64,000 bases of DNA from Gonocerus acuteangulatus (GCA_946811695.1 OX328124.1:63483860-63547859), one strand, 5' to 3'. Numbered from the stretch's first letter, positions 23,701 through 30,618 are shown. A program made the numbers and translations. The notes: generated from the sequence alone by a model not told the origin.

Positions 23701-25809
23701 TTATTATTCTTGTTTCTTTATAGTTAAAGTTTGACTCTGTAAATATTAATACTCAACGTTGAATATACATGAGAAATTTTTAACAAACTCTTAAACTGTC
23801 TAAAATGGTGTAAGAGAAACGCATCAAAAACTTAAAAATATGGTTTATATTGTCGTAGTTTTTTAGATGATCGATTATGTTCACCAAATGTGTATTCAAT
23901 TATTTGGAATTATACCTCTAAAAGTAAAGTATGATAATTTGGGAATATCACCTACTTTTATTTGAAATTACTGAATTAAATTTGCTTCCTGAAATGTAAT
24001 TAACTTACATTAAGAACCTCATCCTATAAAATATAAAGTTCCATTGGAAGCACCATGGTGCTCTTTTAATTAAATTATTTAATAGAAAAAAGCAGTAAAT
24101 AAACAACAGCCAGAATATAATACATATTCTATTTTAAATAACAATTTAGATATAGAACCGGTATTATCGGTTTAATTTCTCACTATGGAAGTATCTGAAG
24201 AGCTTTGTTGAGGCTTAATTGAGCTTCCATATCTGTTAGTAAATAGAATAAAAAACATATACTAAGCTTCCCTGGCTTAAAACAGTGCTCTAAAAAATCT
24301 ATAACTCACAATTTCGTAATAGGCCTAGAGCTTACAGAAATATTTCATAATATAAATATACTTATTTACATTAAATATAATTTTTTCATAAGATTAATTA
24401 TTCTTTTACGTAACTGTGGGAATAAATTACTTTATCCCCTTGATCGTTACTAATCCAAATTGATCTTAATTTAAATCGAACGTAAATAAGACAATGAATA
24501 AAAACTATAACCTTGCAAAGAAAGTGAAGAAAGGGATAAGAACACCAAAAAGAAATAACTTGGAGAATTATTATTAATTTATGCTTTTAAAAATGTATTT
24601 TTAGGCTATGAATTTTAGATAATAAATATTGCTCTAAAATTGAAGGCCCTTGCGGTTACCAATTACATTTTTGGATCTCGAAAACTGGTAAATAGTTGTA
24701 GCTCTTAAAAAGTAATTTGGGTTGGTTTCTCATATTAACATGAATGGAATATAAAATGACTGTACCATTTTTCAGATGAGAGCCGTCATATTGACAAAAT
24801 GGATGCTCACCATAAAGATATCAATCTATTTGGCAAGCTGTAAAATAACAAACAACATGACCTCTTTTTATTTCACCTCTCTTTATTTTAACGTTTATTT
24901 TTTTAATTTCTTTATTTTTTTCCCCGGCGCTTCGACGTCTAGGCCATTAGCGCCGACATCCAGGATGCAGCTAGGAATTTTTCCAACGAGCTGTGGGATG
25001 AGAAAATTCCTGCCGCCGGTGGGAATCGAACCCACCATCTCCCGCTTATGAATCTAAGACGCTAGCCACTAGACCACGGGAGACCCTTTTAACGTTTATT
25101 GATTCAATTATTATTATTGTTAATATTATTTCATTTTAATTTCGTATAAAATCTTGTTTTGAATATTATTTTAAATGCTATAATAATTAGTGATATTAAT
25201 TACTTATTTCTAAAGCAATTATTTTCATTTTTATTCCTTTTACCACAGTTTAATTAGTTTAAGAACGTTAAGTTGTTTTCTGAAACGGCAACTTTTGTAC
25301 ATCGAAACCATTAAATATTACCAGTAATAAAATGCTAAACAAATAATAATAATAAGTAGTTTATGAAATTACTTTCGTGAGTTTTGATTTGATGGATTCT
25401 ACTTAGTCGATTGTATTATTGGAATATTTCTTTTAACTAAATAGTGTTTGTGGTAATGTTTCTTTTTATACCTAGTAAACTAACAATAAGTAGCTCATAA
25501 GTAGCTCATTATTATTTTGGGAATAGGTAATAGGTACCTAAAACATTTCCTCTGTTAAAATGTCTTCCATGGTTAGACAATACATATTATTTTCAGATTT
25601 ATATAAACAAACCGTTTATTGTAAATTCGGGAGGTTTCATTCTTCTTTTCTTTCTATGCGAAATAATTACGAGGAAAATAAGGCATAAGGAAATTATTTA
25701 TTCATTCGTTACATAAAAACAACGTAATTACATATTATAACTATGTACATTACCCGGACAGCATGTAAACATCTCCAGTAGGCGTACCTGTCAGTGGAGT
25801 TAGAACCAT
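2318..25809 (-). CDS. SLC17 (sialin/phosphate cotransporter-like) transporter, copy A, spliced, last exon broken
   Basis: Joined minus-strand exons: 25788-25809 (tentative), 15153-15283, 11774-12004, 10164-10251, 7957-8043, 7244-7377, 5582-5731, 3456-3588 and 2318-2559. They give about 406 codons without an in-frame stop. SLC17 proteins are 12-helix MFS anion transporters of lysosomal, synaptic or plasma membranes. Family marks seen: [14 protein letters not shown] in helix 1 followed by the N-glycosylation site NST, then [43 protein letters not shown], and [17 protein letters not shown] near the end. Exon lengths and phases are identical to copy B, so the two are tandem duplicates. The last exon, with helix 12 and the C-tail, survives only as a scrap at 745-822. 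Reading past the exon 9 donor gives a short alternative tail ending at 2276. Either copy A is a recent pseudogene or it makes a truncated or alternatively ended protein. Substrate cannot be told from sequence. Confidence 0.8.
3037..3175 (-). repeat. Decayed SINE tail with 66-base poly-A
   Basis: A run of T from 3037 to 3102 is followed by GTCGCATC...CTAGGCCATTAGAGC, the minus-strand form of the SINE tail (TAATGGCCTAGA loop) seen intact at 24925 and 40930. The tail stem here is mutated. Lies in the intron between exons 8 and 9 of copy A. Confidence 0.5.
3456..3588 (-). CDS. SLC17 copy A exon 8
   Basis: 133 bp between acceptor TCTCACAG and donor ATAG|GTAAGA. Encodes [20 protein letters not shown], then IADHLIRKK and the end SRKFWNSI. 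The length equals copy B exon 8. Confidence 0.85.
4330..5060 (+). pseudogene. Tc1-like transposase relic
   Basis: Broken plus-strand frames spell out Tc1 landmarks in order: [45 protein letters not shown], the QDND block, and LNPMEKL in place of the usual LNPIENLW. Stops and frameshifts are frequent, and the DDE catalytic positions are partly lost. It sits in the intron between exons 7 and 8 of copy A, antisense to the gene. Terminal repeats are not recognisable. Dead element. Confidence 0.65.
5582..5731 (-). CDS. SLC17 copy A exon 7
   Basis: 150 bp, phase 0 on both sides, acceptor TGCTTTCAG and donor AAT|GTAAAT. Encodes [18 protein letters not shown], the [14 protein letters not shown] helix typical of SLC17, and GVLRFEIKN. 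The counterpart in copy B has the same length. Confidence 0.85.
6775..6820. repeat. Perfect 20-bp inverted repeat with 6-nt loop
   Basis: CCTAACTTTTCGACACTATC at 6775-6794, loop TTACAG, then its exact reverse complement at 6801-6820. It lies in an intron of copy A. It may be two abutting transposon ends or a small fold-back; transcribed from either strand it would form a perfect hairpin. Confidence 0.8.
7244..7377 (-). CDS. SLC17 copy A exon 6
   Basis: 134 bp, acceptor GATTTACAG and donor GTT|GTATGT. Encodes the helix [20 protein letters not shown] followed by the cytosolic loop [17 protein letters not shown]. The length and phase match copy B exon 6. Confidence 0.85.
7447..7560. repeat. (TA)n tract with TG interruptions
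   Basis: About 110 bp of TA dinucleotides with a few TGTA units, directly abutting the left arm of the fold-back at 7562. A second TA tract (7838-7900) follows the right arm. Confidence 0.9.
7562..7803. repeat. Long fold-back, 115-bp arms, 12-nt loop
   Basis: Arms at 7562-7676 and 7689-7803 are reverse complements with about eight mismatches, nearly all transitions, which leaves many as G-U pairs in RNA. Base composition is much less AT-rich than the flanks. It sits between two (TA)n tracts in the intron between exons 5 and 6 of copy A. Open frames cross it on both strands, as expected for a palindrome, and I do not call a gene. Origin unknown: a fold-back transposon or an inverted duplication of a short, possibly coding, segment. 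Confidence 0.85.
7957..8043 (-). CDS. SLC17 copy A exon 5
   Basis: 87 bp between acceptor AAATTTCAG and donor TCTG|GTAAGA. Encodes [20 protein letters not shown] and [10 protein letters not shown]. The GWPYIFY motif is the usual SLC17 helix 5/6 signature. Confidence 0.85.
8478..8743. mobile_element. MITE-like element, about 31-bp or longer inverted ends
   Basis: CCAATATTTTTCAGGCGGAA at 8483 and its reverse complement ending at 8738 form the core of near-perfect ends; similarity continues inward for about 30 more bases with mismatches. About 265 bp in all. No coding capacity. Confidence 0.6.
8880..9143. mobile_element. MITE with ends CATGGGCGTATATA
   Basis: CATGGGCGTATATA at 8880-8893 and its exact complement TATATACGCCCATG at 9130-9143. 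The inside carries G-runs beside each end and a middle that is repeated, diverged, at 14472-14650, 15848-16069 and 53221-53430. 264 bp, non-coding. Confidence 0.65.
9144..9786. other. Intron sequence, nothing recognised
   Basis: Part of the intron between exons 4 and 5 of copy A. It is less AT-rich than most introns here, but I recognise no protein frame or repeat family. Confidence 0.4.
9800..10001 (+). mobile_element. SINE, tRNA-like head, second family
   Basis: The head has an A-box-like GGTGGCCATGAGTG and a B-box GGGTTCGATTCCC, with about 130 bp of body ending ATGGATGTTAAAATTTAAAT. A 13-bp target duplication ATAAACATATTGC flanks it at 9787-9799 and 10002-10014. A sister copy lies at 30619-30814. 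Confidence 0.75.
10164..10251 (-). CDS. SLC17 copy A exon 4
   Basis: 88 bp, acceptor ATTACACAG and donor GGAG|GTTAGC. Encodes [20 protein letters not shown] then [10 protein letters not shown]. The SKW-PxER block is a conserved SLC17 loop. About nine tenths identical in DNA to copy B exon 4. Confidence 0.85.
11693..11740 (+). repeat. SINE 3' tail with intact CGGCGC/GCGCCG stem
   Basis: CGGCGC at 11698-11703, loop beginning TAATAGCCCAGA, GCGCCG at 11723-11728, then TAAAAAAAA. The head is missing. Lies just 3' of exon 3 of copy A. Confidence 0.65.
11774..12004 (-). CDS. SLC17 copy A exon 3
   Basis: 231 bp, phase 0 to 0, acceptor TTTTAG and donor ACAG|GTAACT. Encodes [20 protein letters not shown], then [18 protein letters not shown], ending RVIQGLGQ. 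Bases 11862-12001 are identical to 60994-61133 of copy B, while the remainder of the exon differs at many sites. Confidence 0.9.
12197..12450. repeat. Small fold-back element
   Basis: ATATCGTTGATACAAATGCA near 12197 is matched in reverse complement near 12450 (CATTTGTATCGACGATAT). Arms are roughly 40 bp with mismatches and the interior about 150 bp. No gene. Confidence 0.5.
13142..14305 (+). mobile_element. HINE-like element, family I, copy 1
   Basis: Starts TTAGCGCGGTTCC (13142-13154) inside a hairpin made with AGGGAGGAACC a few bases on. A (TA)n core lies at about 13278-13360. The block TGTCTGTTCGCTC...TTTGGTACAAAAATC follows. The 3' end has the exact complement GGAACCGCGCTAA (14262-14274), then the hairpin GCAG-TTC-CTGC (14281-14291), then GAGTCGGACTTTTT. 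This order (5' subterminal repeat, microsatellite, 3' subterminal repeat, stem-loop, T-rich target) is what is described for non-autonomous Helentron relatives (HINEs). No protein is encoded; no Rep/helicase partner is in the window. Confidence 0.75.
14472..14650. repeat. Fragment of the 8880-type MITE
   Basis: Shares CATTTTGATTGAATCGGTAA, GATCACTTAGTT and ATTCCATACC with copies at 15848 and 53221. Ends are not intact. Confidence 0.5.
14645..14745 (-). mobile_element. tRNA-derived sequence (SINE head or tRNA pseudogene)
   Basis: Minus strand reads GCGAGGTTAGCTCAGCGGTA, GAGCACTGGACTAATAAGCT, then GAGTTCAAATCCCGAGC. It therefore has convincing D-loop and T-loop promoter boxes, but the anticodon arm and acceptor stem do not pair well. 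Followed by a T-rich region and flanked by (TA)n (about 14755-14821). A working tRNA gene is unlikely. Confidence 0.5.
14755..14821. repeat. (TA)n tract
   Basis: Pure TA dinucleotide run after GTGTGTG, directly beside the tRNA-like head. Confidence 0.9.
15153..15283 (-). CDS. SLC17 copy A exon 2 (helix 1)
   Basis: 131 bp, acceptor TTTTTAG and donor CCCG|GTAAGA. Encodes [15 protein letters not shown] then [18 protein letters not shown]. The Arg of GARH aligns with the conserved Arg just before helix 1 of sialin. The exon needs one preceding base from exon 1 to complete its first codon. Confidence 0.85.
15445..15655 (+). mobile_element. HINE-like 5' module, family III, with (TG)n(TA)n
   Basis: Starts TTAGTGTCCACC and keeps the family I layout CCTCCATAGAGAGGAAACTC, then GCTTATCACGTTGA where family I has GCTTATAAGGTTGA. 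It then enters (TG)n followed by (TA)n. No matching 3' end (GGTGGACACTAA) is present in the window. Confidence 0.55.
15656..15720 (-). mobile_element. Opposed 5' module after the TA core
   Basis: The minus strand resembles the 54836-54885 module (GTGCGGGCA...GCTAATGTG before TA). Two 5' modules thus face each other across one TA tract. Confidence 0.4.
15848..16069. repeat. 8880-type MITE, left end degraded
   Basis: Right end ATATACGCCCATGG is intact, and the body shares GATCATTTCATTTTAG and ATTCCATACCCC with other copies. Strings of G/C near both ends. Confidence 0.55.
16150..16670 (+). repeat. Dispersed non-coding repeat, copy 1
   Basis: Matches 43300-43740 for over 400 bp: GAGCATTACCAAGAGG, CACCAGGTATAGC, GTAATTCAAGGTCT, TCCTAGCAACGCA, and GAGTGTCCATG...GTCGAGTGCTTTGGG. 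Here it ends in (TA)n at 16671-16741; the other copy ends in (GTGA)n. No protein. Probably the 3' part of a longer mobile element whose family I cannot name. Confidence 0.6.
16671..16741. repeat. (TA)n tract
   Basis: About 70 bp of TA between the dispersed repeat and a HINE-like block. Confidence 0.9.
16742..17205 (+). mobile_element. Diverged HINE-like body
   Basis: Contains GATGAAATTTGGTACAAAAA, AAAGGTCGTGTTCGTTAACC, CACTTACGTTTTTG and CAATCGGAGAAATCAGTG in the family I order, with many changes. The 3' inverted repeat and stem-loop are missing; a poly-T/SINE tail follows. Confidence 0.55.
17265..17298 (-). repeat. SINE-type 3' tail with variant stem GAAGTGC/GCACTTC
   Basis: A 7-bp perfect stem with a 20-nt loop. 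The minus-strand loop starts TAATGGCCCCAG, as in the CGGCGC-stem tails. A T-rich run of about 55 bp (the poly-A tail on the minus strand) precedes it at 17210-17261. Confidence 0.65.
17759..18690 (-). pseudogene. LINE ORF2, RNase H segment
   Basis: The C-terminal 310 or so residues of ORF2. RNase H residues are in place: TDGS (first Asp), [11 protein letters not shown] (Glu), LCTDSYSSL (Asp) and [11 protein letters not shown] (last Asp). A zinc-finger-like tail [18 protein letters not shown] follows, common in such elements. The frame is shifted by one base relative to the RT segment at about 18690-18700, where [11 protein letters not shown] should follow the RT frame. Normal stop at 17759. 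Confidence 0.85.
18691..20373 (-). pseudogene. LINE ORF2, reverse transcriptase segment
   Basis: Open from just after the TGA at 20374 through 18691. RT blocks: [40 protein letters not shown] and LYADDLALF (catalytic YADD). The thumb region and C-terminal linker follow. The frame continues from 20374-20640 across an in-frame TGA that replaces the Trp expected before SKIRAISGR. It ends early by a frameshift near 18690. Confidence 0.85.
20374..20720 (-). pseudogene. LINE ORF2, endonuclease-RT linker with two frameshifts
   Basis: Two short frames bridge the endonuclease and RT segments. One carries [19 protein letters not shown], the usual PWW-EC linker motif. It shifts by one base within a run of 12 A (minus strand, about 20535-20550). 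The next carries [20 protein letters not shown] and ends at the TGA. The first frame itself is shifted from the endonuclease frame near 20710-20725. Confidence 0.75.
20653..21441 (-). pseudogene. LINE ORF2, AP-type endonuclease segment
   Basis: ATG at 21441. Endonuclease motifs: LLWNIRGF (Asn), VALQETKF (Glu), [22 protein letters not shown] (Asp/Asn) and SDHFPIL (Asp-His). About 240 residues belong to the real protein; the last 15 or so after NWETFG are out-of-frame sequence caused by the shift near 20720. ORF1 ends 242 bases upstream, across a G-rich tract at about 21578-21591. Confidence 0.85.
21684..22952 (-). CDS. LINE ORF1 (gag-like nucleic-acid binding protein)
   Basis: 422 residues, uninterrupted. 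The N-terminal third is charged and Ser/Thr-rich with a [10 protein letters not shown] basic stretch. A central region (IQ/RRM-like position) follows, then zinc knuckles from about residue 268: [14 protein letters not shown] is a complete CX2CX4HX4C. The second, [13 protein letters not shown], is an atypical knuckle. A third, [14 protein letters not shown], lacks its first Cys (Phe in place). The C-terminus is Pro/Ser-rich. Its intactness contrasts with the broken ORF2. Confidence 0.75.
   Translation of the reverse strand: MDNSEGMQDPLRDSSMETDNTTSSKKPTLFPIEGSKGNSENQNLGTASVRLAQPKEFDNDSFRQEASLSRFTSEPYLTPSGSSEKKKQRKGRKRLINELSPRISKFEKFIVLSRTDGQTFAKVSPFLIKKVIVQDFGTVLGISKMSNGSLLIEASSKVQSDNIIKATSLGGFSVKAELHKTLNSSRGMITCFDFEHSTDEEILEGLQDQGVIGVRRFFRKKKTANGLEEAAQFTGSVMLTFDRPELPSSVQAAFYKLKVRPYIPPPMRCFQCQKFGHSAVKCRSTIEICVCGHAVHGPDPCPAEPKFSNCEGPHNSRSKDCPEYKIELEIQKLRAEIKDMTFKQARVLVNSASYACRGSYSSAAQNRIKDRKNVTKSAPKSSAIQLPHLSNPNPPPPTSLPTPSTIFPNPNFPSTSSISMDE
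22953..23370 (-). promoter_or_regulatory. LINE 5' UTR (probable internal promoter region)
   Basis: A GC-richer block than anything nearby, ending abruptly at AT-rich DNA near 23370. It lies directly upstream of ORF1, where such elements carry an internal promoter. No specific promoter motif identified. Frames inside it are not coding. Confidence 0.45.
23455..23702 (+). mobile_element. HINE-like 3' fragment
   Basis: Ends GCGCTAAGATGACGCAG, TTCTTGTGAGTCAGACTTTTTT, a mutated form of the family I 3' end. The body resembles 35560-35800 (ATACCGTCAGTTTCC, GGCGCCTAAAATCTT). Confidence 0.6.
23703..24885. other. AT-rich, nothing recognised
   Basis: No frame with protein-like content, no clear repeat family. 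Presumed intron 1 of copy A. Confidence 0.4.
24900..25086 (-). mobile_element. tRNA-headed SINE, full length, 14-bp target duplication
   Basis: Minus strand: head GGGTCTCCCGTGGTCTAGTG, GCTAGCG (A-box), GGGTTCGATTCCC (B-box), resembling tRNA-Glu-type heads. The body ends at the tail stem CGGCGC (plus 24950-24955) / GCGCCG (24925-24930), then an A-rich tail. The target duplication TTTTAACGTTTATT is perfect at 24886-24899 and 25087-25100, so this is a true retroposed insertion. Confidence 0.85.
25100..25780. other. AT-rich, nothing recognised
   Basis: No gene or known repeat seen between the SINE and candidate exon 1. Confidence 0.4.
25788..25809 (-). CDS. Candidate exon 1 of SLC17 copy A (MVLTPLT plus one base)
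   Basis: ATG at 25809-25807, seven codons (MVLTPLT), then donor ACAG|GTACGC. One base, G, remains, which is exactly what exon 2 needs for its first codon. An in-frame TAG lies about 60 bases upstream with no other in-frame ATG between. The surrounding 200 bp is less AT-rich and free of repeats. The intron would be 10.5 kb and would carry the LINE. Frame, phase and position fit, but seven codons are weak proof. A longer frame from an upstream ATG pair runs here too, in the wrong phase for exon 2. Confidence 0.35.
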
Positions 25810-25935
25810 GTCTTCTATTTTCAGCTGCTCTGCTCGACAGCGACTGTGTTCTCTCCTTCTTTTCTAAGCTCATCATTTTCCCTCCTTCCTTATCTCTATC
25901 CTTGCCCAGCGACCTCGACAGTCAGCCACAATACT
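25810..25935 (-). promoter_or_regulatory. Possible 5' UTR and promoter-proximal region of copy A
   Basis: Purine-rich, non-repetitive sequence directly upstream of the candidate start codon on the minus strand, with a short upstream frame starting at a double ATG. No TATA box or initiator can be fixed with certainty. Depends on the exon 1 call. Confidence 0.2.
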
Positions 25936-26095
25936 AGTACATCAGTCATAAGGAATCTATTAAAAAATGACAAATAGCTGAGATATACCATTTTCATATG
26001 AGTTTTCATGAAACAAACATATTTTCTCAAAATTGCTCAAGCGGATATAAATAAAGATAATTGCGAAACCGCCTCCAAAACGTCCGCTCGAAAAG

Positions 26096-26152
<57 letters not shown>
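26096..26152. repeat. (TA)n tract
   Basis: Simple TA repeat, not in an obvious HINE. Confidence 0.9.
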
Positions 26153-26159
<7 letters not shown>

Positions 26160-26619
26160 ATTTTAAAGTAGTGTTCATAATTTTTAGCAATAGATATCAG
26201 ACATGGAATATTAAGACGTTATTATAAGACAATTTACAAAATGAAATGAAAAAAAAATAGATACTACTACATTATAATTAAATCGTGTAATTCTGAAGTA
26301 TTACAAACTACGATAGTTAAATAGCGACAAGAAATCAATGTGTCACTTGAGCTTGGGCAATTAAACGATCCATTTTTGGATTAATTCCACTGATACAAAG
26401 GCGTAAAGAATTTTCCAAATTATTGTCAGTCAGCCTAGTACAATGTTTTGATTTATTAACTTTCACCTGATTTATTAACTTCTTGCGTATTTTCTAATCT
26501 ACGGAAAATGGCTTTCTTCGAAGTATTTTTTGTAGAAATCGCAGGAGTAAGCGACAAACCTATCTCTTTCGATCTTCCTCATTTGGAGTGAGTGTAAATA
26601 AGTAGGGTAATATATTTTT

Positions 26620-26700
26620 TTAAATTGGGGTTGTCAAAATATTTCGCGGACCAGATCAAATCTTACCGCGGGCCGGTTGTTGCCCACATATGATCTAGAG
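26620..26700. repeat. Possible hAT-type element end
   Basis: GGGGTTGTCAAAATATTTCG and GCGGACCAG...CGCGGGCCGG resemble the terminal region of Charlie/Zaphod-type hAT elements. The sequence to 27400 may hold a decayed transposase on the minus strand, but no frame is convincing. Confidence 0.3.
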
Positions 26701-26841
26701 TCTCAATAAGAGAACTTGTCCTCCTGTTCACATAGGCCAAGAACTTCCTATATCCAACGAAGAAATTCATATAGAATTGTTTATGCCTTTTGGTGTATCA
26801 GCAGCTACTTTTATTTTTTTTTATTTATTTATTTTTTTTTT

Positions 26842-26880
26842 TTTTTACGGCGCATCAACAAATCTTGGCTATTAGCGCCG
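26842..26880 (-). repeat. SINE 3' tail, intact stem
   Basis: CGGCGC at 26848-26853 and GCGCCG at 26875-26880, loop containing TAATAGCC on the minus strand, poly-T before it. Head absent. Confidence 0.6.
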
Positions 26881-27399
26881 AGCAGCTACTGTAAGATTTA
26901 AACTGTGGGAAATATATATTTTATGTGGACTGGCAGAAACCTGTAATCTTCATTACTTTCAGTTGCCTCTTCAAATTATAGCTCATTATATCATTCCAAA
27001 TTTTCGTATGAAAAGCGAATTCCTTAAAGGCCTGGATGAAATTTCAGCCATTACCCATAACATTAAATACATGTTTCTCAATAAGCAAGTTGTACTCATT
27101 ATTAATCAATTTGATTAATAGAGCAATGTGATCAAATGAGTGTAATCTTCAGAAAAGACAACAGGTTTAGATGTATATTCATGTGGCTAATTTACCGCAC
27201 AACGCAGTTGGATGCGTCTTACAGTGTGTCAGAATCCCAGAATCCTCGAAAAATGAAGTAATTTGTTGAAAGTTTTTTCTTATGCGGTTACACATGAAAC
27301 CGTCTAGGGACACTAGGTATAAAATATTACCTCTCCAAATATTTTGAAACTGGCGATACAGAACTTCAAGGCCAGCAGAGAAAATCCTTGTTAACGTTG

Positions 27400-27958
27400 T
27401 GATTTGGGTCGCATTAAAGACCTAAGTTTGGCATCAATATTCCTATTGATTTTTTTCTCGTAACGTAATTGAGTTGACAGTTTTTAGATATAGTTAAAAC
27501 ACCCTTGAAAATTATCTTGAAGGGGTGAAAAACATAATGTGACAATGTAGAAAATTGAGTTTGAAAATGTAGCGTCAGAAGCCTTTTTTTCAAAGTATAT
27601 TTTAAACAACGGGCCTGAAAAGTACTAATAAAGCGTAATAAAGCTTTCAAAATACAAGCATCTTAACTATTGAAACATTGAAATTGTGGTGTTCTCAGAT
27701 TTGGCTGCCCCTTTTTGCTGTAAGTATGATCTAAACTACTACTTTAATTTCGGTGACATCAATGTAATTATGAAATAATATGAATACCGTTTACTCTTAC
27801 CAATGCTATAGTAATGCAATGGCACAGGATCGTGGGAGAACTCGTCAGATGATGATGATGTTGATGAGGAGGAAGAGGGATGAGATAAAAATGGGAACTA
27901 TGAAAAATGGATTTTGTACGATTCAATATCTATTTCCAACAATATTCAATATCTATTA

Positions 27959-27960
<2 letters not shown>
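27400..27960. other. Nothing recognised
   Basis: AT-rich; a short GATGAT/GAGGA run at about 27848-27885. No gene. Confidence 0.4.
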
Positions 27961-28007
<47 letters not shown>

Positions 28008-28350
28008 GAGATTCGAACCCGGGAATTCGATTATACGTTCTAATTGATTATTTTTTCTGATAAAATTCCCCATCGCTATGTGTTTACTTTATTGATATTT
28101 AATGTACAATGACTAAAAATTTGGTTCCTACCGGAAATCGAACCCGGCACTTTTGATTATTCAATTTTTTAAATTTGATTATTTTTTCTTATGAAATTTC
28201 GCGTCGAACAATATACAACACAAATAATATTTAATTTACATTGAATAAAAAGTTGGTTTTTACCGGGAATCAAACCTGGTACTTTTGATTATTCATTTTT
28301 TTGTTATTGATTATTCTTTCTGATGCAATTCCGCGTCGAATGTTATACAA
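27961..28350. repeat. Poly-T (44) plus tandem units carrying a tRNA B-box
   Basis: After T44, three diverged units of roughly 125 bp repeat TACCGG(G)AATC(G/A)AACC, ACTTTTGATTATTCA, and TGATTATTnTTTCTGATG. The reverse complement GGTTCGATTTCCGG is a B-box, so the unit probably derives from a tRNA-related SINE head. Confidence 0.55.
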
Positions 28351-28498
28351 GAATTATGATTAAGTCAATCCGCTGAATTTATGCCAAGATTTTAGGATTC
28401 TGCCACGCTGTGCGTCGTGGGAACTGCCTAGAGAGTGAGCGTCAGATATTGACTGGCTAAAATGTCATTAGATCCGGCTACAGTGTTGTAAAGCAGCC

Positions 28499-28545
28499 AT
28501 GGGCGTATATAAGGGGGGGCTGAGGGGGCTGCAGCCCCTTAAAGG
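28499..28545 (+). repeat. 8880-type MITE left end
   Basis: CATGGGCGTATATAAGGGGG plus G-rich sequence; the rest is missing. Confidence 0.5.
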
Positions 28546-28686
28546 AGGTAGGAGAGGGGGTGGGAGGGTGAGTGGAGAGAGTTGCGGATAACACAGATAC
28601 TTTCAACATTTTTTTATAGATTATATTAAAGACTGCCTTTCATAATTGTTTGCGGTTTTCTTGTAAACGAAGCAAAGTTTGGCCTT

Positions 28687-28824
28687 TTAGCGCGGTTCCT
28701 CCCTCCCCCATAGGGAGGAACCCCGCTTATAAGGTTGATACAATGAAACAATCCGGAAGTGCCGACAAGAAAATTTCGCGTTTCAGAACCCCTAGAGACC
28801 GAAAATAACAGTGGTTCAAATTTG

Positions 28825-28879
<55 letters not shown>

Positions 28880-30080
28880 TTATATATATATATATTTGTC
28901 TGTTCGCTCTCTAGGTCGAAGACGAATGGTCCAATTTTGATGAAATTTGGTACAAAAATCAGTCGTCCAATATGAAAGGTCAAGTTCGTTAACCAACAAA
29001 ATCCGCCCACTGGAAGATGGAGTTTGGGGCGAAATTCGCGCAGAAAAAATCGTAACGCTTACGTTTTTGAGTTCATAAGCTTGTAAGTACTCTTTTTATA
29101 GGCTTCTTGGGCTAGGAAAACGAATGAAACCATTTTCAAGGCGATAGCTTTAACCGTTTTTGAGAAAATTGGAAAAATAGTTTTTGAATACCGTTTTTGG
29201 TTTGGGTACTTAGAATCATGGGATTTAGTTGAAACATTTTCTGCATGTTCTACTTTCATTAAAACTAATATGTTGAAATTTTGGTTACGTTTGGAGTTAA
29301 GGAAGGGTTAGAATAAAATATTTTATTAACAGACATAAAAAGTTTTGGTAACTTTGTATATTTTCCTTAATATCTCGAAAAAGGTTAAGAATTTGGTAAA
29401 CGAAAGAATACCATTAGAAAGCTTACTAAATGCTCTACAAAAAAACATTAAAGTAATTGATTTTGCTTATTCGAACTTTTCTTTTTGTCTGTTCTTATTC
29501 CTTGTTATTTTTTAATTGCTTATAGTTGGATAATGTATTTTACAATAAAACAGATTAGGCAAAATAAGAAAAACAATTCATTGTTAGAAATATAGCTTGC
29601 CAAGAGAAAAAGATTCGTTGACGTCTTTTGAATATTTTCAATTGCCTTTATGCAGTTGGTTTTTTTATTTTATTTTTTAATTGATTTTATCTGTAGAATT
29701 ATTACTATAGTAAAAGAACACAGGAATTTGTGAAAATATTTGATATTTTCCAATTCATTGAAACGTATGAAATGAAGTACCGGTAGAAGAGGATTCTAGG
29801 GTCTTGCGGACCTGACCCCAGGTATAGCCATAAAACCCTTTGAACAAAGGCCGAGGAAAATATTATCTGTTTCTATTCTAAGCTTTTCAAATGAGAACAG
29901 GGATATGAACAGGAACCGGGGTCTCCAGTGGTCTAATGGCTAGCGCCTTGGATTCATAAGCGGGAGATGGTGGGTTCGATTCCCAACCTCCGGCAGGAAT
30001 TTTATCATCCCACGGCTCGCTGGTGAAATTCCTCGCTACACCCTGGATGTCGGCGCTAATGACCTAGATGTAGATGTGCC

Positions 30081-30154
<74 letters not shown>

Positions 30155-30198
30155 GGAACCGCGCTAAGATGTCGCAGTTCCTGCGAGTCGGACTTTTA
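28687..30198 (+). mobile_element. HINE-like element, family I, copy 2, with nested SINE
   Basis: Starts TTAGCGCGGTTCCTCC, TA core at about 28824-28900, and ends GGAACCGCGCTAAGATG plus GCAGTTCCTGC plus GAGTCGGACTTTT. A SINE (29918-30150) sits at the edge of the 3' inverted repeat. The body matches copy 3 (31020-32915) in its last 600 bp, including the SINE. Confidence 0.75.
29918..30150 (+). mobile_element. tRNA-headed SINE nested in HINE copy 2
   Basis: Head GGGGTCTCCAGTGGTCTAAT, B-box GGGTTCGATTCCC, tail stem CGGCGC (30051-30056) / GTGCCG (30076-30081, one G-T pair), and about 70 A. Target duplication AACAGGAACC (29908-29917) / AACTGGAACC (30151-30160), 9 of 10. Confidence 0.8.
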
Positions 30199-30618
30199 TT
30201 TTTTTTGGAATCACTCTGTATAAAGAATTATTATTATTTATTAGAATTATTATTATTTTGGAATCCACTTATTTTGATTCTAATATAATGTAATCTTGCA
30301 TAGTAATATAAAATTTAAAAATAATGATTAGACCTAAATCCTAAATTGGAAAGCGTTGAATTCCTCCACCTCTTCTTTCCGAGACTTTTTGTTCAAATAG
30401 TGTATCTATGTCGATTGTATATTAGAAGATTGTCGTTCGTATTTGATCAAATGGGCCCAAGGTTTCAAAGCCCCTTCTTATCCTAACGATAACTCCCTCT
30501 TTCTGTCAACAATCATATGAATGTATATTTCAATCATAGATTGCATACTTATATGCATAAATAAATGTATGGTATTAGTATTTCTCTGTTGGCGCTTTAA
30601 TGTCTACAAAAGGAAGTA

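Noticed and set aside
25788..25880. A longer first exon starting at the upstream double ATG (about 25870), giving a charged N-terminus
   Set aside because: It leaves two bases at the donor, whereas exon 2 needs one; it would shift the transporter frame.
28005..28350. CRISPR-like array
   Set aside because: Only three diverged units of about 125 bp without constant repeats or unique spacers; a tandem repeat in a eukaryotic genome.
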